The notes beneath the pieces are model-generated. The model was not told the origin of the DNA. It made no database searches and saw only the letters and a list, made by a program, of their open reading frames with translations. A program made the translations under genes and the position numbers. Positions 1-6,827 of a stretch of DNA of 13,566 bases are shown here, piece after piece (positions within the stretch are counted from its first letter, which is position 1; the number at the start of each line of letters is the position of its first letter). The stretch lies in the NCBI GenBank assembly GCA_900539155.1, contig UQBE01000049.1, forward strand, positions 1 to 13,566, in the 5' to 3' direction. Origin of the DNA: an uncultured Porphyromonas sp. (lineage in GTDB: Bacteria > Bacteroidota > Bacteroidia > Bacteroidales > Porphyromonadaceae).

Positions 1-124
1 CCCCACGTGGAAAATAAAAATTCTCCACGTGGGTATTTCAAAATATCCACGTGGAGAATCCCTTTTTCCCGACATAGGACCGTATCGATATGTAGTCGGG
101 TCTAAATTATTGTAACAAGTCAGC
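1..124. repeat. Left copy of terminal inverted module: 22-bp phased CCACGTGG array plus conserved leader
   Basis: Three perfect CCACGTGG palindromes start at 3, 25 and 47, exactly 22 bp apart, separated by AT-rich stretches. A leader at 61-124 follows. The whole segment pairs without gaps with the reverse complement of 13421-13544: about 3 mismatches in positions 1-75 and about 16 in 76-124 by hand count. No coding potential is apparent. It resembles minisatellite-bearing MITEs described in Porphyromonas gingivalis (the BrickBuilt family, with tandem 23-nt repeats), but that is an analogy; sequence homology was not tested. The array runs off the window edge, so its true length is unknown. Confidence 0.85.
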
Positions 125-208
125 CTTGCATTTCTTCAGCCAGTGGTGACGCATCATAATTGCTCTGTCAGGAGCTACACGTAGCGACCAGCGAGGAATA
201 GATGAACT

Positions 209-225
209 CATTATAATATATAATG
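209..225. other. AT-rich perfect dyad between the two palindrome arrays
   Basis: CATTATA and TATAATG form a perfect inverted repeat around the 3-nt centre ATA. TATAAT hexamers occur at 212-217 and 219-224. It could be an operator, or a promoter-like melting region placed between the two 22-bp arrays. Bacteroidota primary promoters normally use TAnnTTTG rather than TATAAT, so a promoter role is speculative. Confidence 0.4.
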
Positions 226-237
226 CGTCAGCCCTGA

Positions 238-318
238 TCCCCACGGAGGGATTTCAAATTTCCTAGGTAGGAAATTTTATTTTCCAACGCTGGAAAGTTT
301 GTTTTCCAAGGGAGGAAA
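238..318. repeat. Second 22-bp phased palindrome array with varied cores
   Basis: Four imperfect palindromes of the form (T)TCC-N6-GGA(A) are centred at about 244.5, 266.5, 288.5 and 310.5, exactly 22 bp apart. Their cores differ (CCACGGAGGG, CCTAGGTAGG, CCAACGCTGG, CCAAGGGAGG). The linkers are AT-rich (for example AAATTTTATTT). Geometry matches the CCACGTGG arrays at the window ends, but the palindrome sequences do not, so the conserved property appears to be dyad symmetry at two-helical-turn spacing. Confidence 0.75.
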
Positions 319-331
319 GATTGATCGGGCA

Positions 332-381
332 GAAGAAATAAAGAAAGAAGGCCGAGGAGCAACGGGTGCTTCTCGACCTTC
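332..381 (-). terminator. Intrinsic terminator of the leftward operon
   Basis: The arms GAAGG.CGAG.AGCA (347-361) and TGCT.CTCG.CCTTC (367-381) form a stem of about 15 positions with one C-A mismatch and one wobble, around a 5-nt loop. Read leftward, the hairpin is followed by a T-rich tract (TTTCTTTATTTCTT, complement of 333-346). It lies about 60 bp past the nagB stop codon and plausibly ends the murB-to-nagB transcript. Confidence 0.75.
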
Positions 382-439
382 TCTGGTCTTGCGGCGTATG
401 CTACGGGGGCATCCGCCGATCTATTTGATAGTCTCTCTC

Positions 440-1246
440 TTAGTAAGCTAGACCCTCGCGGGCTAGCTCCTCTTCGTGCTTGTAGAAGCGGAAGGTCTTC
501 ACCTGTAGCTCTACGGCGGCATCGTCATCGCAGACGATGATGCTGTCGGAGTGGAGCTGCAGGGCGGAGATAGGACACATCTGGGTGATATGTCCCTCGA
601 CGGCCTTGCAGAGGGCGCGTGCCTTGTTCGAACCACTGATGAGGATCATCACCTCACGGGCATCTGTCACGGTGCCGACACCTACGGTGAGGGCGCGTGT
701 GGGAACCTTCGAGAGGTCGTTTTCAAAGAAACGGCTGTTGTCACGAATCGTCTCGGGCATCAGACGTACCTCACGGGTACGAGAGGCTAGCGAAGAACCT
801 GGCTCGTTGAAGGCGATATGCCCGTCAGAGCCGATACCTCCGATGAAGAGGTCGATACCTCCGAGCGACTGAATCATCTCTTCGTAAGCTTGGCACTCGG
901 CGGTAGTGTCCTCTGCCAAACCATTGAGGAGGTGTGTATTCTTGGGGTCGATGTCGATGTGGTCGAAGAAGTTGCTCTTCATAAAGTAGTGATAGCTCTC
1001 GGGATGTGAGGGCTCTAGACCGACATACTCGTCCATATTGACTGTAATTACGTTCTTGAAGCTGATGCGACCAGCCCGGCAGGCTTTGGCCAGCTCTTGA
1101 TACATACCAATAGGGGTAGAGCCTGTGGGCAGACCGATCACAAAGGGGCGGTCAGCTGTGGGGGCAAACTCATTGATGCGTTTGATCACATGCTCTGCTG
1201 CCCATGTAGACATGGCAGCATAATCTTGCTCGATAACAAGTCTCAT
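440..1246 (-). CDS. nagB: Glucosamine-6-phosphate deaminase
   Basis: NagB converts glucosamine 6-phosphate to fructose 6-phosphate and ammonia in the cytosol, linking amino-sugar and peptidoglycan recycling to glycolysis. The protein is 268 residues, against 266 in E. coli, and aligns without gaps in the core. The catalytic set is intact at the E. coli positions: D72 (in VNMDEYVGL), then D141, H143 and E148 (in DGHIAFNEPGSS). Substrate-loop residues GLPTGSTP (38-45) are present. Of the E. coli allosteric GlcNAc-6-phosphate site, S152 and R158 are kept, but position 160 is Val where E. coli has Lys. The start is ATG with an AT-rich leader and no Shine-Dalgarno. The gene lies 29 bp after the flavodiiron gene and is the last in the operon, followed by a terminator. 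The assignment is secure; only the regulatory behaviour is open. Confidence 0.97.
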   Translation of the reverse strand: MRLVIEQDYAAMSTWAAEHVIKRINEFAPTADRPFVIGLPTGSTPIGMYQELAKACRAGRISFKNVITVNMDEYVGLEPSHPESYHYFMKSNFFDHIDIDPKNTHLLNGLAEDTTAECQAYEEMIQSLGGIDLFIGGIGSDGHIAFNEPGSSLASRTREVRLMPETIRDNSRFFENDLSKVPTRALTVGVGTVTDAREVMILISGSNKARALCKAVEGHITQMCPISALQLHSDSIIVCDDDAAVELQVKTFRFYKHEEELAREGLAY

Positions 1247-1275
1247 AGATTATAAATATAGTTGGTATTGGGAAA

Positions 1276-2490
1276 TTAACGGTAAAGCTCTAGTAGTCTC
1301 TTGGCAATAGCAGCACCTAGGTCACGTCCCTGAGCGAGCTGCTCGTCGGTGGCGGCTCCCTTAATCTCTACAGGGTCGGTGACCTGCTCGAAGGCGAGCT
1401 TCTCGAGTATCTCAGGCATGAGCTTGACAGCTTTGCCTGCCCAAGTGCATCCACCGAAGTAGCCGATGAGGCGATGCTTGACCTCGCGGAGAGCCACCTT
1501 GTTGAGGATCTCACGCATCGGGGGGAAGAGTTCGTTGCTATAGGTCGGAGCACCGACGATGAGGGCGCGATACTTGAAGATGTCACGAAGCATGTGCGAG
1601 GGATCGGCCGTGCTGACGTTGTGCACGACGATATCCTTGATGCCGCTCTGTGCTAGTCCCTGAGCGACAGCCTCGGCCATCTGCTCGGTGTGACCATACA
1701 TACTACCGTAGAGGATGACCGCGCCACAGCTCGTGTCGTACTTGCTGAGCTGGTCATAGATGGCGAGTGCCTGGGGAAAGCCGTGCTCTGTCCATACGGG
1801 ACCATGGGTCGGACAGATGTACTGTGGCGACAGACCTAGTGAGCTGTACTTCTCCAGAGCCTTCTGTACAAACGAACCAAACTTACCCACGATGCAGGCG
1901 TAGTAGCGGTACATCTCCTCGTAGTAAAGGTCGAGGTTCATATCTCGGTCTATGATAGCTCCATTGAGTGCGCCAAAGGTGCCGAAAGCGTCGGCCGTAA
2001 AGAGGACATTGTTCGAGCTTTCGTAGGTAAACATGACCTCGGGCCAGTGTACCATCGGTGCCATGACGAACTGGAAGGAGAAGTCGCCCACCTCTAGTGG
2101 CTCTTTCTCCGAAACGACTACGCGCTGCTCCTGAGGGATTGGTGCGAAGTAAGAGTCGAGCATGCCGAAGGTTTTGCTATTTCCCACCACCTTCATCTCA
2201 GGATAGAGGGTCCGTAGGAGCCCGATAGAGCCACTGTGGTCGGGCTCCATGTGGTTTACGATGAGGTAGTCGATAGGACGGTCGCCGATGATCGCCTTGA
2301 TCTCGCTAAGATGCTTCTCGGCGGTGCCTATCTCGACACCATCGATGAGTACGACCTGCTCACCCACGAGCAGATAAGAGTTGTAGCTGACGCCATGGGG
2401 TAGTGACCAGGAGCCCTCGAAGAGGGGCTTCGTGCGGTCATTGACTCCGATATAGTATATTGAATCGGTGATTTGATTACGATACTCCAT
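1276..2490 (-). CDS. fprA: Flavodiiron protein (A-type flavoprotein, O2/NO reductase)
   Basis: Flavodiiron proteins reduce O2 to water, or NO to N2O, in the cytosol of anaerobes. The protein is 404 residues, the usual two-domain (class A) length. Residues about 1-250 are a metallo-beta-lactamase-like domain with all six expected diiron ligands: H80, E82 and D84 (in NHMEPDHSG), H148 (in MVHWPE), D167 (in TADAFG) and H229 (in PTHGP). Residues about 255-400 are a flavodoxin domain with the FMN phosphate loop GSMYGHTEQMA (262-272) and the segment GAPTYSNELFPP. No C-terminal rubredoxin or flavin reductase domain is fused, so an external electron donor is needed and none is encoded here. It lies between lgt and nagB with gaps of 33 and 29 bp. 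Whether O2 or NO is the main substrate cannot be told from sequence. Confidence 0.95.
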   Translation of the reverse strand: MEYRNQITDSIYYIGVNDRTKPLFEGSWSLPHGVSYNSYLLVGEQVVLIDGVEIGTAEKHLSEIKAIIGDRPIDYLIVNHMEPDHSGSIGLLRTLYPEMKVVGNSKTFGMLDSYFAPIPQEQRVVVSEKEPLEVGDFSFQFVMAPMVHWPEVMFTYESSNNVLFTADAFGTFGALNGAIIDRDMNLDLYYEEMYRYYACIVGKFGSFVQKALEKYSSLGLSPQYICPTHGPVWTEHGFPQALAIYDQLSKYDTSCGAVILYGSMYGHTEQMAEAVAQGLAQSGIKDIVVHNVSTADPSHMLRDIFKYRALIVGAPTYSNELFPPMREILNKVALREVKHRLIGYFGGCTWAGKAVKLMPEILEKLAFEQVTDPVEIKGAATDEQLAQGRDLGAAIAKRLLELYR

Positions 2491-2523
2491 AATAGAATGG
2501 TTGCTTTATAATAGTGAATAGAT

Positions 2524-3438
2524 TTACTTCTTGCTTTGATGAGCGGCTTGCTCCTTGCGCTGCGCCTCCTCAGCGAGTAGACGCTCTACCTCTGCCTGAG
2601 GCACTGGGTGGCGTAGGGCGTAGATGATCATACCAACTCCAATGAGGATAAAGGGGATGCTGAGTAGTTGCCCCTGGTTTAGTCCGATGGACTCGACTAG
2701 TTTGTGCTCCCACGGCTCCTGAACGAACTTGACCTGCTCGATGAGGATACGAGCGACGAAGGTGAGCGTCAGGAGCGTCCCAACGATGAGTCCTTGATAC
2801 TTGTAGCCTGCATTGCGACGCCAGTAGAGCCACATACAGATGGCGAAGACGAGTAGATAGGCGAGTGCCTCGTAGATGGCGGTCGGGTGGCAAGGCATAC
2901 CGTTGGCTATCGTTTGCCACTCCATAGAGCGTACGAAGCGAAAGCCCCAGGGGACATCGGTAGGGTAGCCAAAGATCTCGCTATTCATCAGGTTGCCGAG
3001 ACGTATCATAGCTGCCACGAGTCCTACGGGTACGCAGAGCCGGTCCATACCCCAGAGGATTGGCTTGTGCGACACTTTGCGTGCGTAGATCCACATGACG
3101 ATGATGAGACCGATCACACCGCCGTGACTCGCTAGTCCGCCCTCCCACGTCTTCAGGATTTCAACGGGATTGGCGAGGTAGTAGAGCGGATCGTAGAAGA
3201 GACAATGTCCTAGCCGAGCTCCAACGATCGTACCGATGGCTACGTACCAAAAGAGTTTGTCAAACCATGGTTCGGGCAAGCCTTCTTTCTGCCAGATGCG
3301 ATGCACGATCCACGGACCGAAGACGAAGAGTCCTACGGCAAAGAGTATGGCGTACCAGCGCAACTCAAAGGAGCCGATGGTAAAGATGGCGGGACTGACA
3401 TCCCAAGTGATGGCTAGTAGGGGTAGTGTGCTAGACAT
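2524..3438 (-). CDS. lgt: Prolipoprotein diacylglyceryl transferase
   Basis: Lgt is an inner-membrane enzyme that transfers diacylglyceryl from phosphatidylglycerol to the lipobox cysteine of prolipoproteins, the first step of lipoprotein maturation. The 304-residue protein has about seven hydrophobic segments and the family landmarks: FELRWYAILFAVG (24-36), GGLASHGGVIGL (100-111, with H105 matching essential H103 of E. coli), RLGNLMNSEIFG (146-157, the Lgt signature arginine and asparagine), HPTAIYEAL (184-192) and a late RILIEQ segment (230-235). The C-terminal tail after about 280 is charged and variable. The gene lies 26 bp after ddh and 33 bp before the flavodiiron gene, within the same operon. 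The SPOR lipoprotein encoded at 7972-8451 is a likely substrate. Confidence 0.96.
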   Translation of the reverse strand: MSSTLPLLAITWDVSPAIFTIGSFELRWYAILFAVGLFVFGPWIVHRIWQKEGLPEPWFDKLFWYVAIGTIVGARLGHCLFYDPLYYLANPVEILKTWEGGLASHGGVIGLIIVMWIYARKVSHKPILWGMDRLCVPVGLVAAMIRLGNLMNSEIFGYPTDVPWGFRFVRSMEWQTIANGMPCHPTAIYEALAYLLVFAICMWLYWRRNAGYKYQGLIVGTLLTLTFVARILIEQVKFVQEPWEHKLVESIGLNQGQLLSIPFILIGVGMIIYALRHPVPQAEVERLLAEEAQRKEQAAHQSKK

Positions 3439-3464
3439 AGCGAGTAGAGGTTAGATGTTAGAGA

Positions 3465-4373
3465 TTAGACTAGCTGGGCGATCCAGTCGGCGCGGTCGCC
3501 AGCGAGTAGGTCTATGACTGGCACCTCGGGGAGTGTGTAGGCTCCTGGCGTGAGGCGCTGCGTAGCACGAGCCGAGGCGACCATCATCTGGGCAGTCAGA
3601 GCGGGGTTGTTGATTTGCATCTCGAAGGTGAGACGCTGGTTGTGCGTTACGCCCGAGACCCCTTTGCGCATCATGTGTACGCCATGGCCTACATCCTCTA
3701 GGGCTGCGACAGAAGGGACGAAGGTGACGATAGTCTCGTCATGGGCGAAGTAATCATCGGCGAGGATGGCTTGGCGTACCTGCTCTTCGTTGGCTCCTGC
3801 CTCTAGCTCCACATAGACCTGTCTGCGGTGCTGTCCGTAGCCTACGGGTAGGGTCATAGAGAGCGCATCTCGGACACCCGCTATGGCACGTGCCGCGACG
3901 GAGTGTCCCATGCTCATGCCTGGCCCGAAGTCTGTGTAGGTGATTCCTTCGGGCGCCATCGCCTGCATCAAGGTGCGGACGATCGAGTCGCTCCCGGGGT
4001 CCCAGCCAGCGCTGATGATGGAGACTACTTGGTGCTCCTGAGCTACCGCCATCAAGTCGTGGCGTAGCGTGGCTATCTGGGTATGTATGTCGAAGCTGTC
4101 TACCGTGCAAATGCCCTGCGCGAGGTAACGCTTGGCATAGTCAGGCACGGAGCGTGTCGGTACGGCTAAGATAGCGACGTCTGCCTTGGGGAGGGCGTCA
4201 CCCTCACCATACACGGCGATGCCGTGAGCGGTCAATACTTGGCTTTGTGCATCATTCTTAGAGCGACGGACTACGCCGACCAGCTCCATGTCGGGAGCGG
4301 TGCGTACGGTGGTCACAACCTGCTTGCCTACGTGTCCGTAGCCTACGACGAGTACTTTTATCTTTTGGTTCAT
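3465..4373 (-). CDS. ddh: meso-Diaminopimelate D-dehydrogenase
   Basis: Ddh makes meso-diaminopimelate from tetrahydrodipicolinate, ammonia and NADPH in one reversible step, bypassing the acylated intermediates of lysine and peptidoglycan synthesis. With the ATG start the protein is 302 residues. It has an N-terminal Rossmann nucleotide loop, VVGYGHVGK (9-17), followed by VGVVRR (32-37), then CTVDSFDIH (89-97), SAGWDPG (121-127), DFGPGMSMGHS (148-158) and the C-terminal NQRLTFEMQINNP (245-257), all typical of this family. An alternative GTG start at 4406 adds 11 residues and would overlap the metallopeptidase stop as GTGA. The ATG at 4373 is preferred because the nucleotide-binding strand then begins a few residues in, as is usual for the family. 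Together with murB in the same block it points to peptidoglycan precursor supply. Confidence 0.93.
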   Translation of the reverse strand: MNQKIKVLVVGYGHVGKQVVTTVRTAPDMELVGVVRRSKNDAQSQVLTAHGIAVYGEGDALPKADVAILAVPTRSVPDYAKRYLAQGICTVDSFDIHTQIATLRHDLMAVAQEHQVVSIISAGWDPGSDSIVRTLMQAMAPEGITYTDFGPGMSMGHSVAARAIAGVRDALSMTLPVGYGQHRRQVYVELEAGANEEQVRQAILADDYFAHDETIVTFVPSVAALEDVGHGVHMMRKGVSGVTHNQRLTFEMQINNPALTAQMMVASARATQRLTPGAYTLPEVPVIDLLAGDRADWIAQLV

Positions 4374-4402
4374 CTGTGATCTGCTATAGAATTGGATGTT
4401 GC

Positions 4403-5263
4403 TCACAAGCGGTAACGGCTCGCGCCATCCAAGCTGCCCGTCTCAAAGCCAGAGCGAAAGGCTTGCATGCGCTGTGCTGAGGTACCGTGTGTGAATGAGT
4501 CTGGGACGGCGTAGCCCTGTGCCTCTTTTTGCAAAGTGTCATCGCCGATAGCGTTGGCGGCTGTGAGCGCATCCTCGAGGTCGCCTGGCTCGATGAGTAT
4601 GATGCCGAGTCGCTGGGCGTGGTAAGCCCATACGCCAGCAAGGTAGTCGGCTTGCAGCTCTAGCTGTACACTAGCGCGGTTGTACGCTTCCTGCGAGACT
4701 CGCCCTTGCTGCTGGTGCAGCTTGTCGGAGATACCGAGGAGGTTCTGCACGTGATGCCCTACCTCGTGAGCCGTGACGTAAGCCATGGCTAGGTCTCCCG
4801 GCGCTTTGAAGCGAGAGGCGAGTAGATTGAAGAAGTCTAAGTCAATGTAGACGGTCTGGTCGGCTGGACAGTAGAAAGGTCCTACCTCACTGGTAGCTCC
4901 TCCGCAACGGCTCTGCACCTGATCGGTGAAGGTCACCAATGTCGGTGCCGCATAGGAGCGTCGTAGCTCGGAGCTGAAGAGATCTGTCCACACATCGTTG
5001 CAACTGTTGAAGACGCGCAGTGTGAAGACCTTGAACTCTTCGTTTTCGTTGACGCGCGAGGGGTCTACCTGCTCGGTCTGTGAGCCGGGCAAGACATTGT
5101 CTGCTACCCGCATTAGTCCCGTGAGGTCTACACCGAAGAAGAGACTAGCTAGGACGATGACGATACCGCCGATGCCACCTCCGAGGGCTAGTCCTCTGCC
5201 AGAGATGCGTCCACGTCTGTCTTGGTAGTTTGCCGAGCTGTCGTTGGGTCTAAGCCATTTCAT
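4403..5263 (-). CDS. ypfJ: YpfJ-family neutral zinc metallopeptidase
   Basis: This is a predicted membrane-anchored metallopeptidase (Zn_peptidase family, PF04228) whose physiological substrate is unknown. The 286-residue protein begins MKWL, has a glycine-rich stretch and one hydrophobic anchor (about 25-46), then the family segment FFGVDLTGL (42-50). The zinc motif HEVGHH is at 166-171. ELQADYLAGVW (202-212) probably supplies the third metal ligand. Other E. coli YpfJ-like blocks are GPFYCPADQTVYIDLDFF (128-145), AIGDD (238-242) and PDSFTHGTSAQR (254-265). Its ATG overlaps the stop of the LipB fusion gene by 4 bp (ATGA), which implies translational coupling. The family assignment is strong; the role is open, with secreted or envelope proteins as possible targets. 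Confidence 0.92.
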   Translation of the reverse strand: MKWLRPNDSSANYQDRRGRISGRGLALGGGIGGIVIVLASLFFGVDLTGLMRVADNVLPGSQTEQVDPSRVNENEEFKVFTLRVFNSCNDVWTDLFSSELRRSYAAPTLVTFTDQVQSRCGGATSEVGPFYCPADQTVYIDLDFFNLLASRFKAPGDLAMAYVTAHEVGHHVQNLLGISDKLHQQQGRVSQEAYNRASVQLELQADYLAGVWAYHAQRLGIILIEPGDLEDALTAANAIGDDTLQKEAQGYAVPDSFTHGTSAQRMQAFRSGFETGSLDGASRYRL

Positions 5264-6819
5264 AGTATGTCGTCGTTAGCTAGGTGGTACAGAAGGTGCG
5301 TGAAGTGCTTGCGAAAGAGTCCCTCGAGCTGGTGCTTGACTAGCGGAAAGTAAACCTCCCCGCGTCCTATCTCTTGCTCCATCGAGGTGACTCCCTTGTC
5401 GGTAAAGCCACACGGATTGATGAGCTGGAAGTAGCTCAGGTCGGTATTGACATTGAGCGCGAAGCCGTGCATCGTCACATAGCGAGAGGTGTGCACGCCG
5501 ATAGCGCAAATCTTACGAGCTTGCGGTGTGTGCGCATCAATCCAGACGCCCGTAGCACCCTCGAGACGCTCCGCACGAATGCCGTAGAGGTAGAGCAGAT
5601 CGATGATGCACTGCTCCATCGTGTGGATGTACTCCTTGATCCCCACGCCGTAATGCTCTAGGTCAAAGATCGGGTAACCCGTGATTTGCCCAGGACCATG
5701 GTAAGTAATGTCGCCACCACGATCTATCTGGACTAGCTGAATGCCTTTAGAGTTGAGCAAAGTCTCCGAGACGAGCAGGTTCGTCTGCTTGCCATGCTTG
5801 CCAATGGTCAGCACTGGCTCATGCTCGCAAAAGAGTAGCACATCCTCAGGCACCGTCTGATGCGCTACCTTGGCATCAATACGTTCCTGCCAAAGCTGCA
5901 ACTGCATCTCCAGTGCCTCTCGGTAATCAATCCTGCCGCAATCCCGATAGGTAAAAGGCTCGGCGCCGCTTCGCACTAGCTTGTCTGGTGTAGGTTGCGG
6001 GGTATAGCCAGCTCCCTCTGTGTAGCGAAGGGTTAGTCCATCGTAACCCACGTAGACCCCCTCGGGCAGTCGCTCTTGTAGCTCTGCCGTAGGCGGTGCA
6101 TGGTGCGAAAGGTGAATGATGTAGCTGCGTTGCGACTGAACTCGGGCGGTCAACTCAACAGCTTCCTCGATCGTTTGGTGTGTCGGGTGAGGCTTGGTGT
6201 AGCGCAGTCCATTGACAAAGAGTAGCTCCACGCCTTGGAGCTTCTCTAGCTCCTCTGATGCGATGCTCTTGAGGTCGGTTAGGAAGCCAAAGCTCCCGAT
6301 GCGATAGCCCAGTATTGGTTGCTTGCCGTGCATCACTCGTATCGGCTCTATCGTCAGGTCGTAGAGTGTAAACGGCTCTAGCGACGAGATGGGGTGCAGC
6401 GTCAGGTGTGGCGTGCCGGGATAGCGATGAGGACCGAAGTAGTAGTGCAGTCGGGACTTGATTGATTCTAGTACGTTAGGTTCTGCGTAGATGGGTAGCT
6501 CCGTGCGCCAAGATATCGTGCGCAGGTCGTCCAGCCCTCCGATATGGTCGTAGTGCTGGTGCGTTAGGATGATTGCATCTAGATGGTCTATGCCCGCTAG
6601 GAGTGCTTGCTGCCGGAAGTCCGCGCTACAATCTATCAGTATTCGTTTGCCCGCAGGTGAGACTACTAGAGCCGATGTGCGGGTGCGCTGGTCGCGTGGG
6701 TCTAGGCTGAGACAGGTGCGACAGTAGCAACCCACCTCAGGTACGCCTGTGCTGGTACCTGAGCCAAGTAGCTCAACAATCTGTGGTGAAGGCGAAGGGC
6801 TATGGAGACGATAACTCAT
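5260..6819 (-). CDS. lipB: Fusion protein: PhnP-like metallo-beta-lactamase hydrolase + LipB octanoyltransferase
   Basis: One uninterrupted frame encodes two enzymes. Numbering here is from the GTG at 6831 (523 residues); the preferred ATG at 6819 is residue 5 of that frame. Residues about 17-270 are a PhnP-like metallo-beta-lactamase: GSGTSTGVPEVGCYCRTC (23-40) carries the C35/C37/C40 zinc knuckle known in PhnP, THQHYDHIGG (90-99) gives the metal ligands, followed by H168, D186 and the IHLSHH segment (239-244). Residues about 292-523 are LipB, which moves octanoyl from acyl carrier protein to lipoyl domains: RGGDITYHGPGQITGYP (371-387), catalytic K440 (in RKICAIGVH) and catalytic C474 (in INPCGF). 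A linker of about 20 residues joins them. Both active sites look intact and both halves are near the family length. The GTG start would overlap the murB stop by 4 bp. The hydrolase substrate is not deducible. Confidence 0.92.
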   Translation of the reverse strand: MSYRLHSPSPSPQIVELLGSGTSTGVPEVGCYCRTCLSLDPRDQRTRTSALVVSPAGKRILIDCSADFRQQALLAGIDHLDAIILTHQHYDHIGGLDDLRTISWRTELPIYAEPNVLESIKSRLHYYFGPHRYPGTPHLTLHPISSLEPFTLYDLTIEPIRVMHGKQPILGYRIGSFGFLTDLKSIASEELEKLQGVELLFVNGLRYTKPHPTHQTIEEAVELTARVQSQRSYIIHLSHHAPPTAELQERLPEGVYVGYDGLTLRYTEGAGYTPQPTPDKLVRSGAEPFTYRDCGRIDYREALEMQLQLWQERIDAKVAHQTVPEDVLLFCEHEPVLTIGKHGKQTNLLVSETLLNSKGIQLVQIDRGGDITYHGPGQITGYPIFDLEHYGVGIKEYIHTMEQCIIDLLYLYGIRAERLEGATGVWIDAHTPQARKICAIGVHTSRYVTMHGFALNVNTDLSYFQLINPCGFTDKGVTSMEQEIGRGEVYFPLVKHQLEGLFRKHFTHLLYHLANDDIL

Positions 6820-6827
6820 AGGACGGC

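Larger units (their letters stand above)
1..439. other. Gene-free left flank (439 bp)
   Basis: This stretch contains no credible coding region on either strand. It holds the left terminal module (1-124), unique sequence with an AT-rich dyad (125-237), a second 22-bp palindrome array (238-318) and the nagB-side terminator (332-381). Nothing recognisable was seen at 382-439. Confidence 0.7.

Noticed and set aside
1..60. CRISPR array
   Set aside because: The repeated unit is an 8-bp palindrome with short AT-rich linkers at 22-bp steps; CRISPR needs longer identical repeats and unique spacers of about 30 bp, and no cas genes are present.
1276..2490. Plain metallo-beta-lactamase hydrolase for the flavodiiron gene
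   Set aside because: The glutamate and aspartate ligands (HMEPD pattern) and the fused flavodoxin domain identify a flavodiiron protein, not a zinc hydrolase.
4374..4406. GTG start for ddh overlapping the preceding stop
   Set aside because: It adds 11 residues ahead of the nucleotide-binding strand that family members usually begin with; the ATG at 4373 fits better, though the GTG cannot be excluded.
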